Shown one piece after another: positions 8,814 to 18,225 of a DNA stretch of 64,000 bases (the first letter of the stretch is position 1; every line of letters starts with the position of its first letter). Origin of the DNA: Chloroflexota bacterium. GTDB taxonomy: Bacteria > Chloroflexota > Dehalococcoidia > Lucifugimonadales > Lucifugimonadaceae. The translations under genes and the position numbers were made by a program. The notes beneath the pieces are model-generated. The model did no database searches and was not told the DNA's origin. It saw only the letters and a list, made by a program, of their open reading frames with translations. Location: NCBI GenBank assembly GCA_013204555.1, contig JABMNO010000019.1, forward strand, positions 1 to 64,000. Direction: 5' to 3'.

Positions 8814-10109
8814 ATGACAGCTATTAAGAACGTACGAGCACGCGAGATCCTCGATTCCCGCGGTAACCCAACAGTTTTCACCCGCGTGGAACTGACCAGC
8901 GGGGCGATTGGTACCGCTGGCGTCCCGTCTGGCGCAAGCACTGGCGAGCGCGAGGCATGGGAACTCCGTGACATCGACGATAGCCGCATGAACAATAAGG
9001 GCGTTCTTCAGGCTGTCTCCAACGTCAACGGGACCATCTCATCGCTGGTAGTGGGGATGAATGCCGACGATCAGGCCGCGGTCGATCAAGCGATGATTGA
9101 GAAAGCAGGGGAGAACAAGGCTACCCTTGGCGCAAACGCCACCCTTGGGGTGTCAATCGCCGTCGCATCGGCAGCAGCCGCGGATAGTCGCCAGCCGCTC
9201 TACCGGCGGTTTGGGGATCTGTTCGGAATCGACAATCCAACTCGTCTGCCAGTGCCGATGTTCAACATCCTCAACGGCGGTGCCCACGCGAGCGACTCCA
9301 CGGACTTTCAGGAGTTCATGGTCTTTCCGCTGGGAGTCGATAATTTTGAAGACGCCTTGCGTGCTGGAGTCGAGATCTACGCCAATCTGAAGTCGATACT
9401 CTCCAAGAAAAATTACAGCACAACCCTTGGTGATGAGGGCGGTTTTGCACCGGCAGGGCTGGACACGATAACAACGCTCGATTTGATCTGCGAAGCGGTT
9501 GAAAAGACGCCCTGGAAATTGGGCGATGAAATCTTCTTCGCTCTCGACGTGGCCGCCAGCGAGTTGTGGCGGAAAGAGGGCCACTACTGGCTTGAACGGA
9601 CAGATCAGAAGAAGTGGTCCTCAGCAGAGCTTATTGATGAGTACAAGAATCTAATCTCAAAGTACCCGATAGCCAGCATCGAGGATGGTCTCGATGAGAA
9701 CGACTGGGACGGCTGGCAACTGCTCACTCAGGAGATCGGAGACCGCGTGCAACTCGTGGGCGATGATTTGCTTGTGACACAGAAAGCGGAGGTCGAAAAA
9801 GCGCTGGCTCAGAAGTCGGCGAACTCAGTTCTCATCAAGCTCAACCAGGTCGGCACCGTGACGGAGACGCTCGAAACCATGGCTCTTGCCCATGCCAATG
9901 ATTGGGGTACCGTGGTCAGTCACCGCTCCGGTGAGACAGAAGACACTACAATCGCAGACCTCGCAGTCGGAACCGGCGCAGGGCAGATCAAGACCGGCGC
10001 ACCGGCACGTGGCGAGCGAACAGCAAAGTACAACCGACTACTAATGATTGGTGACGAGCTTGGCGAAACCGCCGAGTTCAGGTCGCCACTAGATATTGAT
10101 CGGGCATAA
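8814..10109 (+). CDS. eno: Enolase (phosphopyruvate hydratase)
   Basis: A 431-aa glycolytic enzyme converting 2-phosphoglycerate to phosphoenolpyruvate, Mg-dependent and cytosolic. The sequence has 'REILDSRGNPTV', the mobile loop 'SGASTGEREAWELRD', 'GDEGGFAP', the metal ligands in 'SIEDGLDENDW' and 'LVGDDLLVTQ', the catalytic Lys in 'SVLIKLNQVGTVTET', and 'SHRSGETEDTTIADLAVG'. All active-site positions I can check are intact and the length is normal. It starts on the base after the RNase PH stop and is followed 12 bp later by GAPDH, making a compact lower-glycolysis operon. Confidence 0.97.
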   Translation: MTAIKNVRAREILDSRGNPTVFTRVELTSGAIGTAGVPSGASTGEREAWELRDIDDSRMNNKGVLQAVSNVNGTISSLVVGMNADDQAAVDQAMIEKAGENKATLGANATLGVSIAVASAAAADSRQPLYRRFGDLFGIDNPTRLPVPMFNILNGGAHASDSTDFQEFMVFPLGVDNFEDALRAGVEIYANLKSILSKKNYSTTLGDEGGFAPAGLDTITTLDLICEAVEKTPWKLGDEIFFALDVAASELWRKEGHYWLERTDQKKWSSAELIDEYKNLISKYPIASIEDGLDENDWDGWQLLTQEIGDRVQLVGDDLLVTQKAEVEKALAQKSANSVLIKLNQVGTVTETLETMALAHANDWGTVVSHRSGETEDTTIADLAVGTGAGQIKTGAPARGERTAKYNRLLMIGDELGETAEFRSPLDIDRA

Positions 10110-10121
10110 CAGGAGGAACTT

Positions 10122-11141
10122 GTGGCCAGGACAAAAGTAGGGATAAACGGATTCGGCCGAATTGGCCGTCAGGTACTTCGGACGATCGGTGAACGACACG
10201 GGGACATCCTGGAAGTTGTTGCCGTAAATGATCTCGGTGACCCGAAGACGTACGCTCATCTATACAAGTACGACACCAACTACGGGGTCTACGACGGAAC
10301 CGTTGAGGCGACAGACAACGGCATCGTCATCGACGGTCAAGAGATCAAGTTCTTCTCTGAACGAAGTCCCGCAGATATCCCGTGGGCCGACGTTGGTGCG
10401 GAGATCGTGGTTGAGTCCACTGGTGTTTTCACCGATGCAACAAAAGCCGCCGCTCACCGGGACGCGGGCGCAAAGAAAGTGGTTATTTCGGCACCAGCCA
10501 AGAACGAAGACATCACACTCGTTCTGGGTGTCAACGACGACAAGTACGACCCCGCCAACCACCACATCGTCTCGAACGCGTCGTGTACCACCAACTGTGT
10601 GGCCCCAATGGTCAAAGTGCTCAACGATAGTTTTGGCTTTGAAAAGGGCCTGATGACCACCATCCACGCCTACACAAACGACCAGAACACGCAGGACGGC
10701 CCACACAGTGACCTGCGCCGCGCTCGCACCGCTGCGATGAGCATCATCCCAACGACCACCGGCGCTGCAAAAGCCGTGACGCTGGTCATTCCTGAGTTGG
10801 AAGGCAAACTAGACGGTATGGCATTTCGAGTGCCAACCTCCACAGTCTCTGTAACTGACCTCGTTGTGACACTGGAAAAAGACGCCTCGGCTGAAGAAGT
10901 CAACGAGGCATACCGACAGGCGTCGATGACCGATCCACTCCACCACAGGCTCGGATACTCCACCGAACCGCTTGTATCGATCGACTACAAAGGCAACGCC
11001 AATAGCTGCACCATAGACGCGCTTTCCACGTCTTCACTCGGCGGCAACATGGTCAAGGTAATCGGCTGGTACGACAACGAGTGGGGCTACGCCTCCCGCA
11101 CAGCGGACCTGTGTGCGCTGCTAGTGGAGCGGGGACTTTAG
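10122..11141 (+). CDS. gap: Type I glyceraldehyde-3-phosphate dehydrogenase
   Basis: A 339-aa NAD(P)-dependent enzyme. It shows 'VGINGFGRIGR' at the N-terminus, the catalytic Cys in 'SNASCTTNC' (near residue 154), the paired His in 'TIHAYTNDQNTQDGPH', 'RRARTAAMSIIPTTTGAAKA' and 'WYDNEWGYASR'. The start is GTG at 10122, fixed by a full AGGAGG at 10110-10115 six bases upstream. The Asn after 'VVAVND' suggests NAD preference. It is the last gene of the rph-eno-gap operon; the REP-like inverted repeat beginning at 11179 follows and may also shape transcript ends. Confidence 0.97.
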   Translation: MARTKVGINGFGRIGRQVLRTIGERHGDILEVVAVNDLGDPKTYAHLYKYDTNYGVYDGTVEATDNGIVIDGQEIKFFSERSPADIPWADVGAEIVVESTGVFTDATKAAAHRDAGAKKVVISAPAKNEDITLVLGVNDDKYDPANHHIVSNASCTTNCVAPMVKVLNDSFGFEKGLMTTIHAYTNDQNTQDGPHSDLRRARTAAMSIIPTTTGAAKAVTLVIPELEGKLDGMAFRVPTSTVSVTDLVVTLEKDASAEEVNEAYRQASMTDPLHHRLGYSTEPLVSIDYKGNANSCTIDALSTSSLGGNMVKVIGWYDNEWGYASRTADLCALLVERGL

Positions 11142-11178
11142 GACAGCGCAGGCAGAAGTAATGCGGGATTGAGGTCCG

Positions 11179-11283
11179 GTCCCGTCGCGTGGGCATCCCT
11201 GCCCACAGAGTGTCGATGGCTCGAATGATCTGATCAAAGCGTAATACCCGGAACTGTGGGCAGGGATGCCCACGCGACGGGAC
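11179..11283. repeat. Perfect 30-bp inverted repeat upstream of RAYT gene (REP/BIME)
   Basis: Positions 11179-11208 and 11254-11283 are exact reverse complements over 30 bases, separated by 45 bp. Each arm contains its own hairpin GTGGGCA-TCCC-TGCCCAC, with core GGGCATCCCTGCCC. This pair-of-hairpins layout is the classic BIME arrangement mobilised or maintained by REP-associated tyrosine transposases, and the RAYT gene starts 94 bp downstream. Confidence 0.85.
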
Positions 11284-11376
11284 ATTGGTGATTGCCGTTG
11301 TGCCATCGCCCGCTTTGATATGAGACGCATCGGTGAATACATTGCTGCCATCTCATATCGAGTCGAGGAGGCAATG

Positions 11377-12033
11377 ATGTCTACTGGCCTTCCCTCAGGC
11401 ACGGAATTCGAACCGCCGAAGCAGAATGATAGATTCGAGTTAAAGACTCGTAGCGGAAGATTTCTTCCTCACTGGACCCTCAATGACAGCGCATACGCGG
11501 TTACTTTTCGTCTGGCAGATTCTCTGCCAAAATCCGTTCGTGATGACTGGATCGTTGAGCGAAAAGATCTGGCGACATTCGCCGAAAAGCAGAAGCGGCC
11601 AACCTCGCACTACGAGAGAGACCGTCTGGCATTTTTGTCATCGCCCCGTGTCGAGGCCGCACTTGACGCAGGTTACGGAGAGCGCTGGCTTCAAGATGAG
11701 CGCATTGCGGGGTTAGTTGTTTCCGCATTGCGGCGGTTCGATGGTGAGCGTTACAGCCTACTCGCATGGTGCGTGATGCCCACTCATGTGCACGCGGTGG
11801 TCCGACCATCTGCTGGATATGACCTACCTTCAATCGTACATTCGTGGAAGTCCTTCACCGCGAGTAGAGCGAACAGGATACTGAGGCACACCGGAGTGTT
11901 CTGGCAGCGTGAGTACTACGATCACCTCATTCGATATGAGCAGGATCTCAACCATGCAGTGGAGTACGTCCTGGGTAATCCGGTAAAAGCTGGACTCAGA
12001 AACTGGAAGTGGGTCGGCATGGGCACTGACTGA
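11377..12033 (+). CDS. REP-associated tyrosine transposase (RAYT, Y1/HUH family)
   Basis: A 218-aa Y1-type single-strand DNA transposase. The HUH motif is 'MPTHVHAVV' (HVH at residues 137-139). The candidate catalytic Tyr lies in 'FWQREYYDHLIR' (180/181) on the following helix, and 'YVLGNPVKAGLRNWKW' is the typical RAYT C-terminal end. Family members nick at REP hairpins and belong to single-copy, domesticated lineages related to IS200/IS605. I chose ATG 11377 because GAGGAGG at 11365-11371 sits five bases upstream; the frame is open further upstream, through the REP arm. REP-like pairs flank the gene on both sides. All catalytic residues appear intact. Confidence 0.9.
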   Translation: MSTGLPSGTEFEPPKQNDRFELKTRSGRFLPHWTLNDSAYAVTFRLADSLPKSVRDDWIVERKDLATFAEKQKRPTSHYERDRLAFLSSPRVEAALDAGYGERWLQDERIAGLVVSALRRFDGERYSLLAWCVMPTHVHAVVRPSAGYDLPSIVHSWKSFTASRANRILRHTGVFWQREYYDHLIRYEQDLNHAVEYVLGNPVKAGLRNWKWVGMGTD

Positions 12034-12041
12034 CGTAGTAC

Positions 12042-12146
12042 GGGTATCTCTGCCCGTACGGTTGGCTGTTACGGGGTGCTGCGATAGTCCCCATCCGGAA
12101 TTGTAATGGTGGGCGATTCGCGTCCTCGCATGGGCAGAGATGCGCC
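12042..12146. repeat. Downstream REP-like inverted pair flanking RAYT gene
   Basis: GGGTATCTCTGCCC at 12042-12055 lies inside the hairpin GTACGGG...CCCGTAC. A reverse-complement relative, GGGCAGAGATGCGCC, is at 12132-12146. Their core differs from the upstream pair at only a few positions (GGGCATCCCTGCCC). A further stem GCCTGC...GCAGGC follows at 12145-12165. The copies diverge from each other while the upstream pair is identical. Nothing else is recognisable in 12034-12267. Confidence 0.65.
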
Positions 12147-12267
12147 TGCCACGTCTGAGCAGGCTTGTCCGAAAGGCCCAGTGATATTCGTCCTCCTCTC
12201 CCCGATACTGAAATCTCAGAACACGTCCACGGGGCAAATACTTAGCGCACTTGAGAGAAGTAGAACG

Positions 12268-12537
12268 ATGTCACTGGTTGTAAGTCTTCAACAACGTGAA
12301 ACAGGCACTCCCAGCCTGGGTCAAGAGTCTTCAGATTACGATTGGCCGTTCTCGGTCGATCGGTTTGAAGTATCGCGGGACGATGACGCGGTGCGCATCT
12401 ACTTCTGGCGTGACGGCGTACGCCACGTTGGGCCGGGACTTGCTCTCCCTATCGAAATGGCAAAAGAGATTGCCGTGGCGATCGCACACATAACTGCCGA
12501 TCGCGCAGAGAGGGTTGAGGTCAAGGTAGCCGCCTGA
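12268..12537 (+). CDS. Small hypothetical protein (89 aa)
   Basis: I do not recognise this protein. It is acidic overall, without signal peptide or membrane segment. The first ~30 residues look flexible. The rest alternates short strands ('RFEVSRDDDAVRIYFW', 'HVGPGLALPIEMA') with a terminal helix rich in Ala/Glu and ends 'VEVKVAA'. The start ATG at 12268 follows GAGAAG at a suitable distance; the frame is open upstream to 12106, but that part overlaps the REP-like elements. It lies 36 bp before the LuxR regulator and could be co-transcribed, though a promoter-like TAAAAT lies between them. Confidence 0.5.
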   Translation: MSLVVSLQQRETGTPSLGQESSDYDWPFSVDRFEVSRDDDAVRIYFWRDGVRHVGPGLALPIEMAKEIAVAIAHITADRAERVEVKVAA

Positions 12538-12573
12538 CCACCTCAAGCTGATTCACCGTAAAATCCGTCGAGC

Positions 12574-15450
12574 ATGGCGGATGGGAACGTCGAAGAATCA
12601 CTTATCGGGCGCGCTGACGAACTAGCGTCTCTTCAAGCTGCCTTGAGCCGAGCGCAGACAGGCAACGCGAACTCGCTGGTCATCGCTGGCGAACCAGGGA
12701 TTGGCAAGTCGACGCTCATCACGAGCGCCCACGTCATGGCGGACCAGATGGGCTTTGTTTCGACGCACAAAGCATGCTCAAGCGTCCCTGGCGCCCCTCC
12801 ACTCTGGCCATGGCGAGCCGCGATTTCAGATCTGAGAGATACAGGTAGATCGCAGGAATTGTTCAAGAGTGCAAAGCCGGATAGGACCGGGTTTTCGGAA
12901 TCTCAGGAGTCCAGCTTGGAACAGAGGTTCCAGGCGTTCGATGCCATTCGGAATTTCCTCGTCGACGCGTCCGGTTCCAATCCAGTCACTATTTCCATTG
13001 ACGATATGCAGTGGGCCGACGAGGCAACGATCGAACTCTTCCTGTTCTTGAGCCGCCACCTCGTGGATTCCAGCGTGATGCTCATCGCCGGCGTGAGAGT
13101 GACCGATCGCGGCGAACGATCAGCCGTCGACAGGATGCTCGACTCGTTGAGTGCCATACCTGCCTCGGAAATCATGACCCCTCGCAGATTGAACCCGGTT
13201 GAAATCGTGGACCTCGCTGTCCAGGTAAGCGGAACAAGACCCTCCCCACATGTGGCGAGGCTGATCTACGAGCGCTCGAACGGCGTGCCTTTTTTCGCGA
13301 GTGAGATATGCAAACAAATTTCACCGAACGGTCAGTCGCTTCATGGTGAAATGCCTGTTGGAATCAGAGCCGCCGTGGACGCAGTTCTGAGCGGTCTTCA
13401 GCCCAACCAGGCCAGCTTGATGCAGGCCGCCGCAACGCTGGGTGACCAGTTCACGCTGCCATGTCTCACCTCAATCCTAGAGCGAGGTGATGATGATCGT
13501 GTGGTGGTTATGGACGCCTTGGCAAAATGCGAAACCGCTGGAGTTATTCGTGTTGTCATCGACGCGCCGGGGACGTTTGAATTCGCACATCCGTTGCTGG
13601 CGGAGCAGGTGCGGGCATCAACCCCAATCAACCTTAAATCTCGACTGCATCTCCGGGCCGCTGAACTCAGTGAAGGAGTGGCCGGAGAGGCGAGTCGTTC
13701 TGATGTGGCCGGTCTTGCCTGGCACTATTCAGAGGCCGCGACCATAGTCGGAACAGAGAAGTTGGTCGAGTACTCGCTGCTCGCGGGCGAAGAAGCGCTG
13801 AAGTCATCTTCGTGGTCAGACGCCTATCGCCACTATGAGCTGGTAAGGCGAACGCTTGGTGATGATGACGATTCACTTGATCTGGCACACGCATGGTTGG
13901 GACTGGCAACGGCCATGTACACGCTGGAAAGCAGGTGGGGCAGCGATCTGACCCCACAGCAGATTCTCGATGGCCTTTCAAAGGCATTCGATATCTTCCT
14001 GGCGCATGGCGAAACCGAGTTCGCCGCTGCTGCTGCGAGTCACGGGATTATCGGCGTGACCAACGCTCCAATGGAAGGAGCGCTGGAGTTGGTAGAGCGC
14101 GGCCTCGAAGTCATAGGTGAATCATCGCCGCAGATGTCCCGCATCCTGACGCGATACGGAGACGTGCTCGCCATTGATGACCCAGAGAATCGGCGAAGCA
14201 TGGATCTATTTGAGCAGGCATTCCAGATAGCGGGTTCGCGCGGCGATTCGGCCCAACAACTGAAGATCAAAAGGCTCCAGGTTCAGATCCTATGTCGGAT
14301 TGGTGAATTCGAAGCAGCGGCTCATGAAGTGAATAGTGCCGAACTTCTGATCAAGGCGCATCCCACCAGTATGAATGCGGCACTCTTGCGCTTCGGATCC
14401 ACGATCAGCGATGGCGGCAGGGGAGATATCGACCGAGCGATCTCCATGGCATCAGCCGGAATTAGCATTTGCGATGGGCTGGGTGTGGAGTCTGCTCTTC
14501 CGCACATCCCACTGAGTTCGATCGCTCTTTATCGTGCCGATTGGGATGCGGTGACTCGCCATGTCTCAGAATTCGAACGACTGTCTCACTCCGGTAGTTC
14601 CCCGCTTTACGAAATGACTCGGGAAGCCTGGACTGGCGACAGCGAGAAAGCGATGCAACTGCTGCTCGACGCAATTGAGCGAGGTGGTCCAAATCCGACC
14701 ATCTACTGCATTCTGCTCAAGACCTACGCGCAGACCGGGGTGGAAACAGCCAACGAGGCCGCTATGCGGAGGGCACTAAAGCTAGCAGATCAGTTCCAGA
14801 ACACCGTGAACCTTGGTTATACGGAAAAGCACGTGTTGACCTGCGTGAGGGCCATCGTGGCCGCCGGAACTGGTGATCGCGAGGCTTCAAAGAAATACCG
14901 TGCACGATTAGCCCGGCACGCTGGATCGGTCAATCTGTTCCTTGGGGGGCCGTTCTATGACGCGTTACTTGGCGATTTGGCGCGCGCTGAAGGCGATATT
15001 GAAGGAGCGACGAACCACTTCGAACAGGCGTTGGGGCTTGCCATCCGAGCCGAACTGCCGGTGGGCGTCTGCCTTGTGTCAGAGCGTTATGCCATCCACT
15101 TGCTCAAGCTAAATACGGGGGATTCCGTTACTCGCGCTCGCCAGATCCTTGCTGATGCCTCGCAAGTCGCCGAGTCTCTTCAACTGATCGTGCTGCACAC
15201 GCGGCTGGTTGATCTTCAGTCTGGTGCCACGGGCGCCAGCGTCATGAACGCAGCCAGATTGACGAACAGAGAGCTCGAAGTTCTTTCGTTGATCTCCGCT
15301 GGCAGGAGCAATCCAGAGATCGGTGAGGAGCTGTTCATCAGCATCAACACGGTGATCAGGCACGTGAGCAACATTTTCACCAAAATCGGTGCGAAGAACC
15401 GGGTTGAGGCCGCCGCATTCGCCCGCGATAACGACCTTCCAGCGTCCTGA
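12574..15450 (+). CDS. Large AAA-ATPase transcriptional regulator with C-terminal LuxR HTH (MalT/LAL-like)
   Basis: A 958-aa regulator of the LAL type. Residues ~11-47 give 'IGRADELASLQAALSRA' and Walker A 'AGEPGIGKST'. Walker B is 'VTISIDDMQWADE' near residues 140-150. 'PPLWPWRAAISDL' between them is typical of this ATPase class. The middle (~400-880) is helical and TPR-like. The LuxR helix-turn-helix occupies ~893-950: 'LTNRELEVLSLISAGRSNPEIG' read through 'INTVIRHVSNIFTKIGAKNR'. Such proteins sense a ligand through the helical part and oligomerise with ATP to activate transcription. The targets and ligand are not shown here. ATG 12574 is only ~13 bases after TAAAAT, so the mRNA may have almost no leader. 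Confidence 0.9.
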   Translation: MADGNVEESLIGRADELASLQAALSRAQTGNANSLVIAGEPGIGKSTLITSAHVMADQMGFVSTHKACSSVPGAPPLWPWRAAISDLRDTGRSQELFKSAKPDRTGFSESQESSLEQRFQAFDAIRNFLVDASGSNPVTISIDDMQWADEATIELFLFLSRHLVDSSVMLIAGVRVTDRGERSAVDRMLDSLSAIPASEIMTPRRLNPVEIVDLAVQVSGTRPSPHVARLIYERSNGVPFFASEICKQISPNGQSLHGEMPVGIRAAVDAVLSGLQPNQASLMQAAATLGDQFTLPCLTSILERGDDDRVVVMDALAKCETAGVIRVVIDAPGTFEFAHPLLAEQVRASTPINLKSRLHLRAAELSEGVAGEASRSDVAGLAWHYSEAATIVGTEKLVEYSLLAGEEALKSSSWSDAYRHYELVRRTLGDDDDSLDLAHAWLGLATAMYTLESRWGSDLTPQQILDGLSKAFDIFLAHGETEFAAAAASHGIIGVTNAPMEGALELVERGLEVIGESSPQMSRILTRYGDVLAIDDPENRRSMDLFEQAFQIAGSRGDSAQQLKIKRLQVQILCRIGEFEAAAHEVNSAELLIKAHPTSMNAALLRFGSTISDGGRGDIDRAISMASAGISICDGLGVESALPHIPLSSIALYRADWDAVTRHVSEFERLSHSGSSPLYEMTREAWTGDSEKAMQLLLDAIERGGPNPTIYCILLKTYAQTGVETANEAAMRRALKLADQFQNTVNLGYTEKHVLTCVRAIVAAGTGDREASKKYRARLARHAGSVNLFLGGPFYDALLGDLARAEGDIEGATNHFEQALGLAIRAELPVGVCLVSERYAIHLLKLNTGDSVTRARQILADASQVAESLQLIVLHTRLVDLQSGATGASVMNAARLTNRELEVLSLISAGRSNPEIGEELFISINTVIRHVSNIFTKIGAKNRVEAAAFARDNDLPAS

Positions 15451-15607
15451 TCTAAACTCATTAATCACAGGACGTACGCCTGAAGATCACAGTCTCCTGT
15501 GATGCCACCGATCTCGCCTTCCCGGATCGTTGAATCCACGGCAGCGGAGTTGCCGTTGAGTTATTCGGCGCAGGCTTTTGCCTGGCCGTAGATGGAAGGA
15601 AAAGACG

Positions 15608-16234
15608 GTGGGAACTACCTTTTTCAAACGTGAAAGAATCGCTGTGTTTGTTGTGATGGGCCTGGTTGCCCTCGCAATCGCGTGCGGCGGTGACAGTGAA
15701 GCATTGAGCGCACCCCAGGCAACGGCGGCGCCTGCACCAACCGCGAAACCGGCCCCCACGGTCGCCCCGACGGCGACGCAAGAGCCCGCTGAGCCGGAAG
15801 TCATCGTCACACCCCTGGAAGGCCTTGATATCCGCCCATTCCCGATGGCCATTGGCGACGATGCTGAAAAGCTTTCTGGCGACGAAGTCGAAGAGATATG
15901 GACGGAGTATCTGAAAGGCGCAAGATTCGGGACGTCGGAGTCGACAGTTACGGCCGTCTACTATTGTGCCGATGGGACAGGGCGTGTGTTAAACGATCCC
16001 GGCAATGTGTACGCATCAGGACCCGAAGGAATGTTCGATTGGCGAGTCGAATCGCGGCCGGGATCACGATGGAATGATGTGGCTTTCGTCATAACGCCAA
16101 CTGATCCCTCTTTTCGCAACGTGTTTTCACCTGATGGAACCTACTCCTGGTCGCTACAAGTTGATGGGGATCAACCCACAGCTTCGGGAAGTTTTCCACT
16201 GGGTGATGCCAGGGTTACGCAACAATGTGGCTGA
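15608..16234 (+). CDS. Putative lipoprotein with Pro/Thr-rich linker
   Basis: A 208-aa exported protein. Residues ~8-25 are a hydrophobic signal ending in 'LVALAIACGG', where the Cys would be lipidated. A low-complexity linker of Ala/Pro/Thr ('APAPTAKPAPTVAPTATQEP') follows, then a folded ~150-residue domain with no family I recognise ('DEVEEIWTEYLKGARFG', 'VYYCADGTG', 'TYSWSLQVDGD'). Two Cys in the mature domain ('YYCADG' and the C-terminal 'QQCG') could form a disulphide. I start at GTG 15608 because GGAAGGA lies seven bases upstream; the frame opens at 15578. It ends convergently with the phosphodiesterase, across a hairpin terminator. Confidence 0.75.
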   Translation: MGTTFFKRERIAVFVVMGLVALAIACGGDSEALSAPQATAAPAPTAKPAPTVAPTATQEPAEPEVIVTPLEGLDIRPFPMAIGDDAEKLSGDEVEEIWTEYLKGARFGTSESTVTAVYYCADGTGRVLNDPGNVYASGPEGMFDWRVESRPGSRWNDVAFVITPTDPSFRNVFSPDGTYSWSLQVDGDQPTASGSFPLGDARVTQQCG

Positions 16235-16315
16235 GCTAACAAAAGCCGGGAACGTTGTCTGGCGCATCTCTCGCGGGCGACGTATACGACGACGTTCCCA
16301 CCGCTGCCCTCGCTG

Positions 16316-16340
16316 CGAGGCTCCCATTTTGGGAGCCTCG
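16316..16340. terminator. Hairpin between convergent genes (likely bidirectional terminator)
   Basis: An 11-bp perfect stem, CGAGGCTCCCA / TGGGAGCCTCG, with a TTT loop lies between the lipoprotein stop (16234) and the phosphodiesterase stop (16375). There is no long T-tract on either side, so this may need a partner factor, but its location and symmetry suit termination from both directions. Confidence 0.6.
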
Positions 16341-16374
16341 TTGGGTATTGAATTCGATACCAACAAGGCGCTAA

Positions 16375-17145
16375 CTAGGCAAGCATTTCCCGCGCTCGGT
16401 CTGGCCAGTCCACGGTGGTACCGGTTGCTCCGGAATCGAACGCCATTTGGAGCGCGTCTTCTGAGTCACCGATGCCCCAGCAGCGAACGCTCAATCTCGC
16501 TTCATTCGCCGCTAACACTGATTCTGGCGTGGCGAATGAAGCCTTCGGATAGATGCCAGCGAGGCCAATCTGGTCGGCCAATTTGAGGTCAGTGGGCGTT
16601 ATCGCATTGAGCAACCAGCCGTGCCTCACTTCTGGCATTACCTGCCGAGACCGGAACAACTGCTCGATTGCGAATGACGTGATAGTCAGGCCCGGAGCCT
16701 CGTATTCCAGCGGCGAACTATCAAGTAGCCCGTGTGCCCTGAGCAACGGTGCAACCTTCTCCGCCAGACCTTGCTCCCGTGACTTGAGTTCGAGATGGAG
16801 CCGGAGCTTGTCGGCATATCGCTCCAGCACCTCCTCAAGGGTTCGGATGCGCTCGCCCTTGAAGGCGGGATCCTTCCAACCCCCGGCGTCGAGTCTTCTG
16901 ATATCAGCAAGAGAGATTTCGGAGACCGGGCCAGTCCCGTCAGTGGTTCGGTCGAGCGTGGCATCGTGAATCACGACTGGCACGCCGTCGGAGGTAAGTT
17001 GGACATCCAGTTCTACGTTGTCGAAACCCTTCTCAATAGCCAGATCGAACGATGTAAAGGTGTTCTCCGGCGCGGACGCTGAGTCGCCGCGATGGGCGAT
17101 GATCGTGAACTGACGTAATTCGTTGAATTGATAGTTCGAACTCAT
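16375..17145 (-). CDS. Glycerophosphodiester phosphodiesterase
   Basis: A 256-aa TIM-barrel hydrolase that releases glycerol-3-phosphate and an alcohol from glycerophosphodiesters. The catalytic signature 'IIAHRGDSASAPENT' is at residues ~15-29 (His-Arg-Gly and Glu-Asn-Thr), followed by 'VELDVQLTSDG', 'VVIHDATLDRTTDG' (second catalytic His), 'LHLELKS' and the closing 'TGTTVDWPDRAREML'. There is no signal peptide, so it is the cytosolic type that recycles phospholipid head groups. It is divergent from pdxS with ~150 bp between starts. Confidence 0.93.
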   Translation of the reverse strand: MSSNYQFNELRQFTIIAHRGDSASAPENTFTSFDLAIEKGFDNVELDVQLTSDGVPVVIHDATLDRTTDGTGPVSEISLADIRRLDAGGWKDPAFKGERIRTLEEVLERYADKLRLHLELKSREQGLAEKVAPLLRAHGLLDSSPLEYEAPGLTITSFAIEQLFRSRQVMPEVRHGWLLNAITPTDLKLADQIGLAGIYPKASFATPESVLAANEARLSVRCWGIGDSEDALQMAFDSGATGTTVDWPDRAREMLA

Positions 17146-17295
17146 GTGTAGCGTCCTATTTCACTTCGCCGTAGTGCGGTTCGCGCTCGGGAGACCTATA
17201 ATTTCCAATGTCTCACTTGAGATTACAGCGCGGGTTCGGTGTCGCGCTGGCTGGTCCGTTCCCAGACTGAACGGAAGCAAGCGGAGAAAAAGCCG

Positions 17296-18222
17296 ATGGC
17301 AACACTCACTTCTGCAGATACCCAGAAAAACGGCGCAAAGCCGGAAACCGGATCATGGCGCGTCAAGGGCGGACTGGCCCAGATGCTCAAGGGCGGCGTC
17401 ATTATGGACGTTGTTACTCCTGACCAGGCCAAGATCGCTGAGGATGCTGGCGCAGTTGCGGTAATGGCGCTTGAGCGCGTTCCATCAGATATTCGTGCCC
17501 AGGGCGGTGTGGCCCGTATGTCAGACCCTGATCTGATCACAGGCATCATCAAAGCGGTAAGCATCCCGGTGATGGCGAAGGCCCGGATTGGGCACTTTGT
17601 TGAGGCGCAGATCCTTGAGGCTCTTGGCGTTGATTACGCCGATGAGTCTGAAGTTCTGACTCCTGCGGACACAGCGTTCCACATCAACAAATGGGACTTC
17701 AAGATGCCGTTCGTCTGCGGTTGCACGAACCTTGGTGAAGCGCTTCGACGCATTGGCGAGGGCGCAGCGATGATTCGCACGAAGGGCGAAGCAGGCACCG
17801 GCGACGTCGTTCAGGCCGTAACTCACGCTCGGAATGTACTTGGCCACATCACAAAGATCAAGAACATGCCTGAGCAAGAGCTAATGACTGAGGCGAAGAA
17901 CCTTGGAGCCCCTTACGAGCTCATTCGAGAGATTCACGCCACAGGCAAGCTGCCGGTTGTGAACTTCGCAGCGGGCGGCATCGCAACCCCGGCAGACGCC
18001 GCTTTGCTTATGCAGATCGGCGTTGAGGGAGTCTTTGTTGGTTCCGGAATATTCAAGTCGTCTGAGCCAGAGAAGATGGCAGCGGCCATCGTGAAGGCCA
18101 CGACGCACTTTGATAATCCAGACATTTTGGCTGAGATTTCAGCTGGCCTTGGCAAGGCTATGCCTGGTCTTGAAGTCAGCAAGATGGCCGACTCAGAGCG
18201 TCTTGAGAAGCGGGGCTGGTAG
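17296..18222 (+). CDS. pdxS: Pyridoxal 5'-phosphate synthase subunit PdxS
   Basis: A 308-aa TIM-barrel lyase of the DXP-independent vitamin B6 route, making PLP from ribose-5-phosphate, glyceraldehyde-3-phosphate and ammonia. The two reactive lysines sit in '[10 protein letters not shown]' and '[10 protein letters not shown]'. '[20 protein letters not shown]', '[12 protein letters not shown]' and '[17 protein letters not shown]' are near-invariant family blocks. I start at ATG 17296 (GGAG nine bases upstream), although the frame opens at 17239. PdxT, the glutaminase that feeds ammonia into this barrel, begins three bases after the stop. Confidence 0.97.
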   Translation: MATLTSADTQKNGAKPETGSWRVKGGLAQMLKGGVIMDVVTPDQAKIAEDAGAVAVMALERVPSDIRAQGGVARMSDPDLITGIIKAVSIPVMAKARIGHFVEAQILEALGVDYADESEVLTPADTAFHINKWDFKMPFVCGCTNLGEALRRIGEGAAMIRTKGEAGTGDVVQAVTHARNVLGHITKIKNMPEQELMTEAKNLGAPYELIREIHATGKLPVVNFAAGGIATPADAALLMQIGVEGVFVGSGIFKSSEPEKMAAAIVKATTHFDNPDILAEISAGLGKAMPGLEVSKMADSERLEKRGW

Positions 18223-18225
18223 TAC

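Noticed and set aside
10260-10706. 148-codon minus-strand frame inside gap
   Set aside because: It is the exact antisense of conserved GAPDH coding sequence; the Val/Asp-rich composition follows from that.
11266-11376. Upstream extension of the RAYT protein
   Set aside because: It would be translated from within the REP arm; the strong GAGGAGG ribosome site supports ATG 11377.
11179-12165. Complete IS200/IS605-type insertion sequence
   Set aside because: The transposase belongs to the RAYT branch, there is no TnpB, and the flanks are REP pairs rather than IS ends, so I annotate a domesticated REP system.
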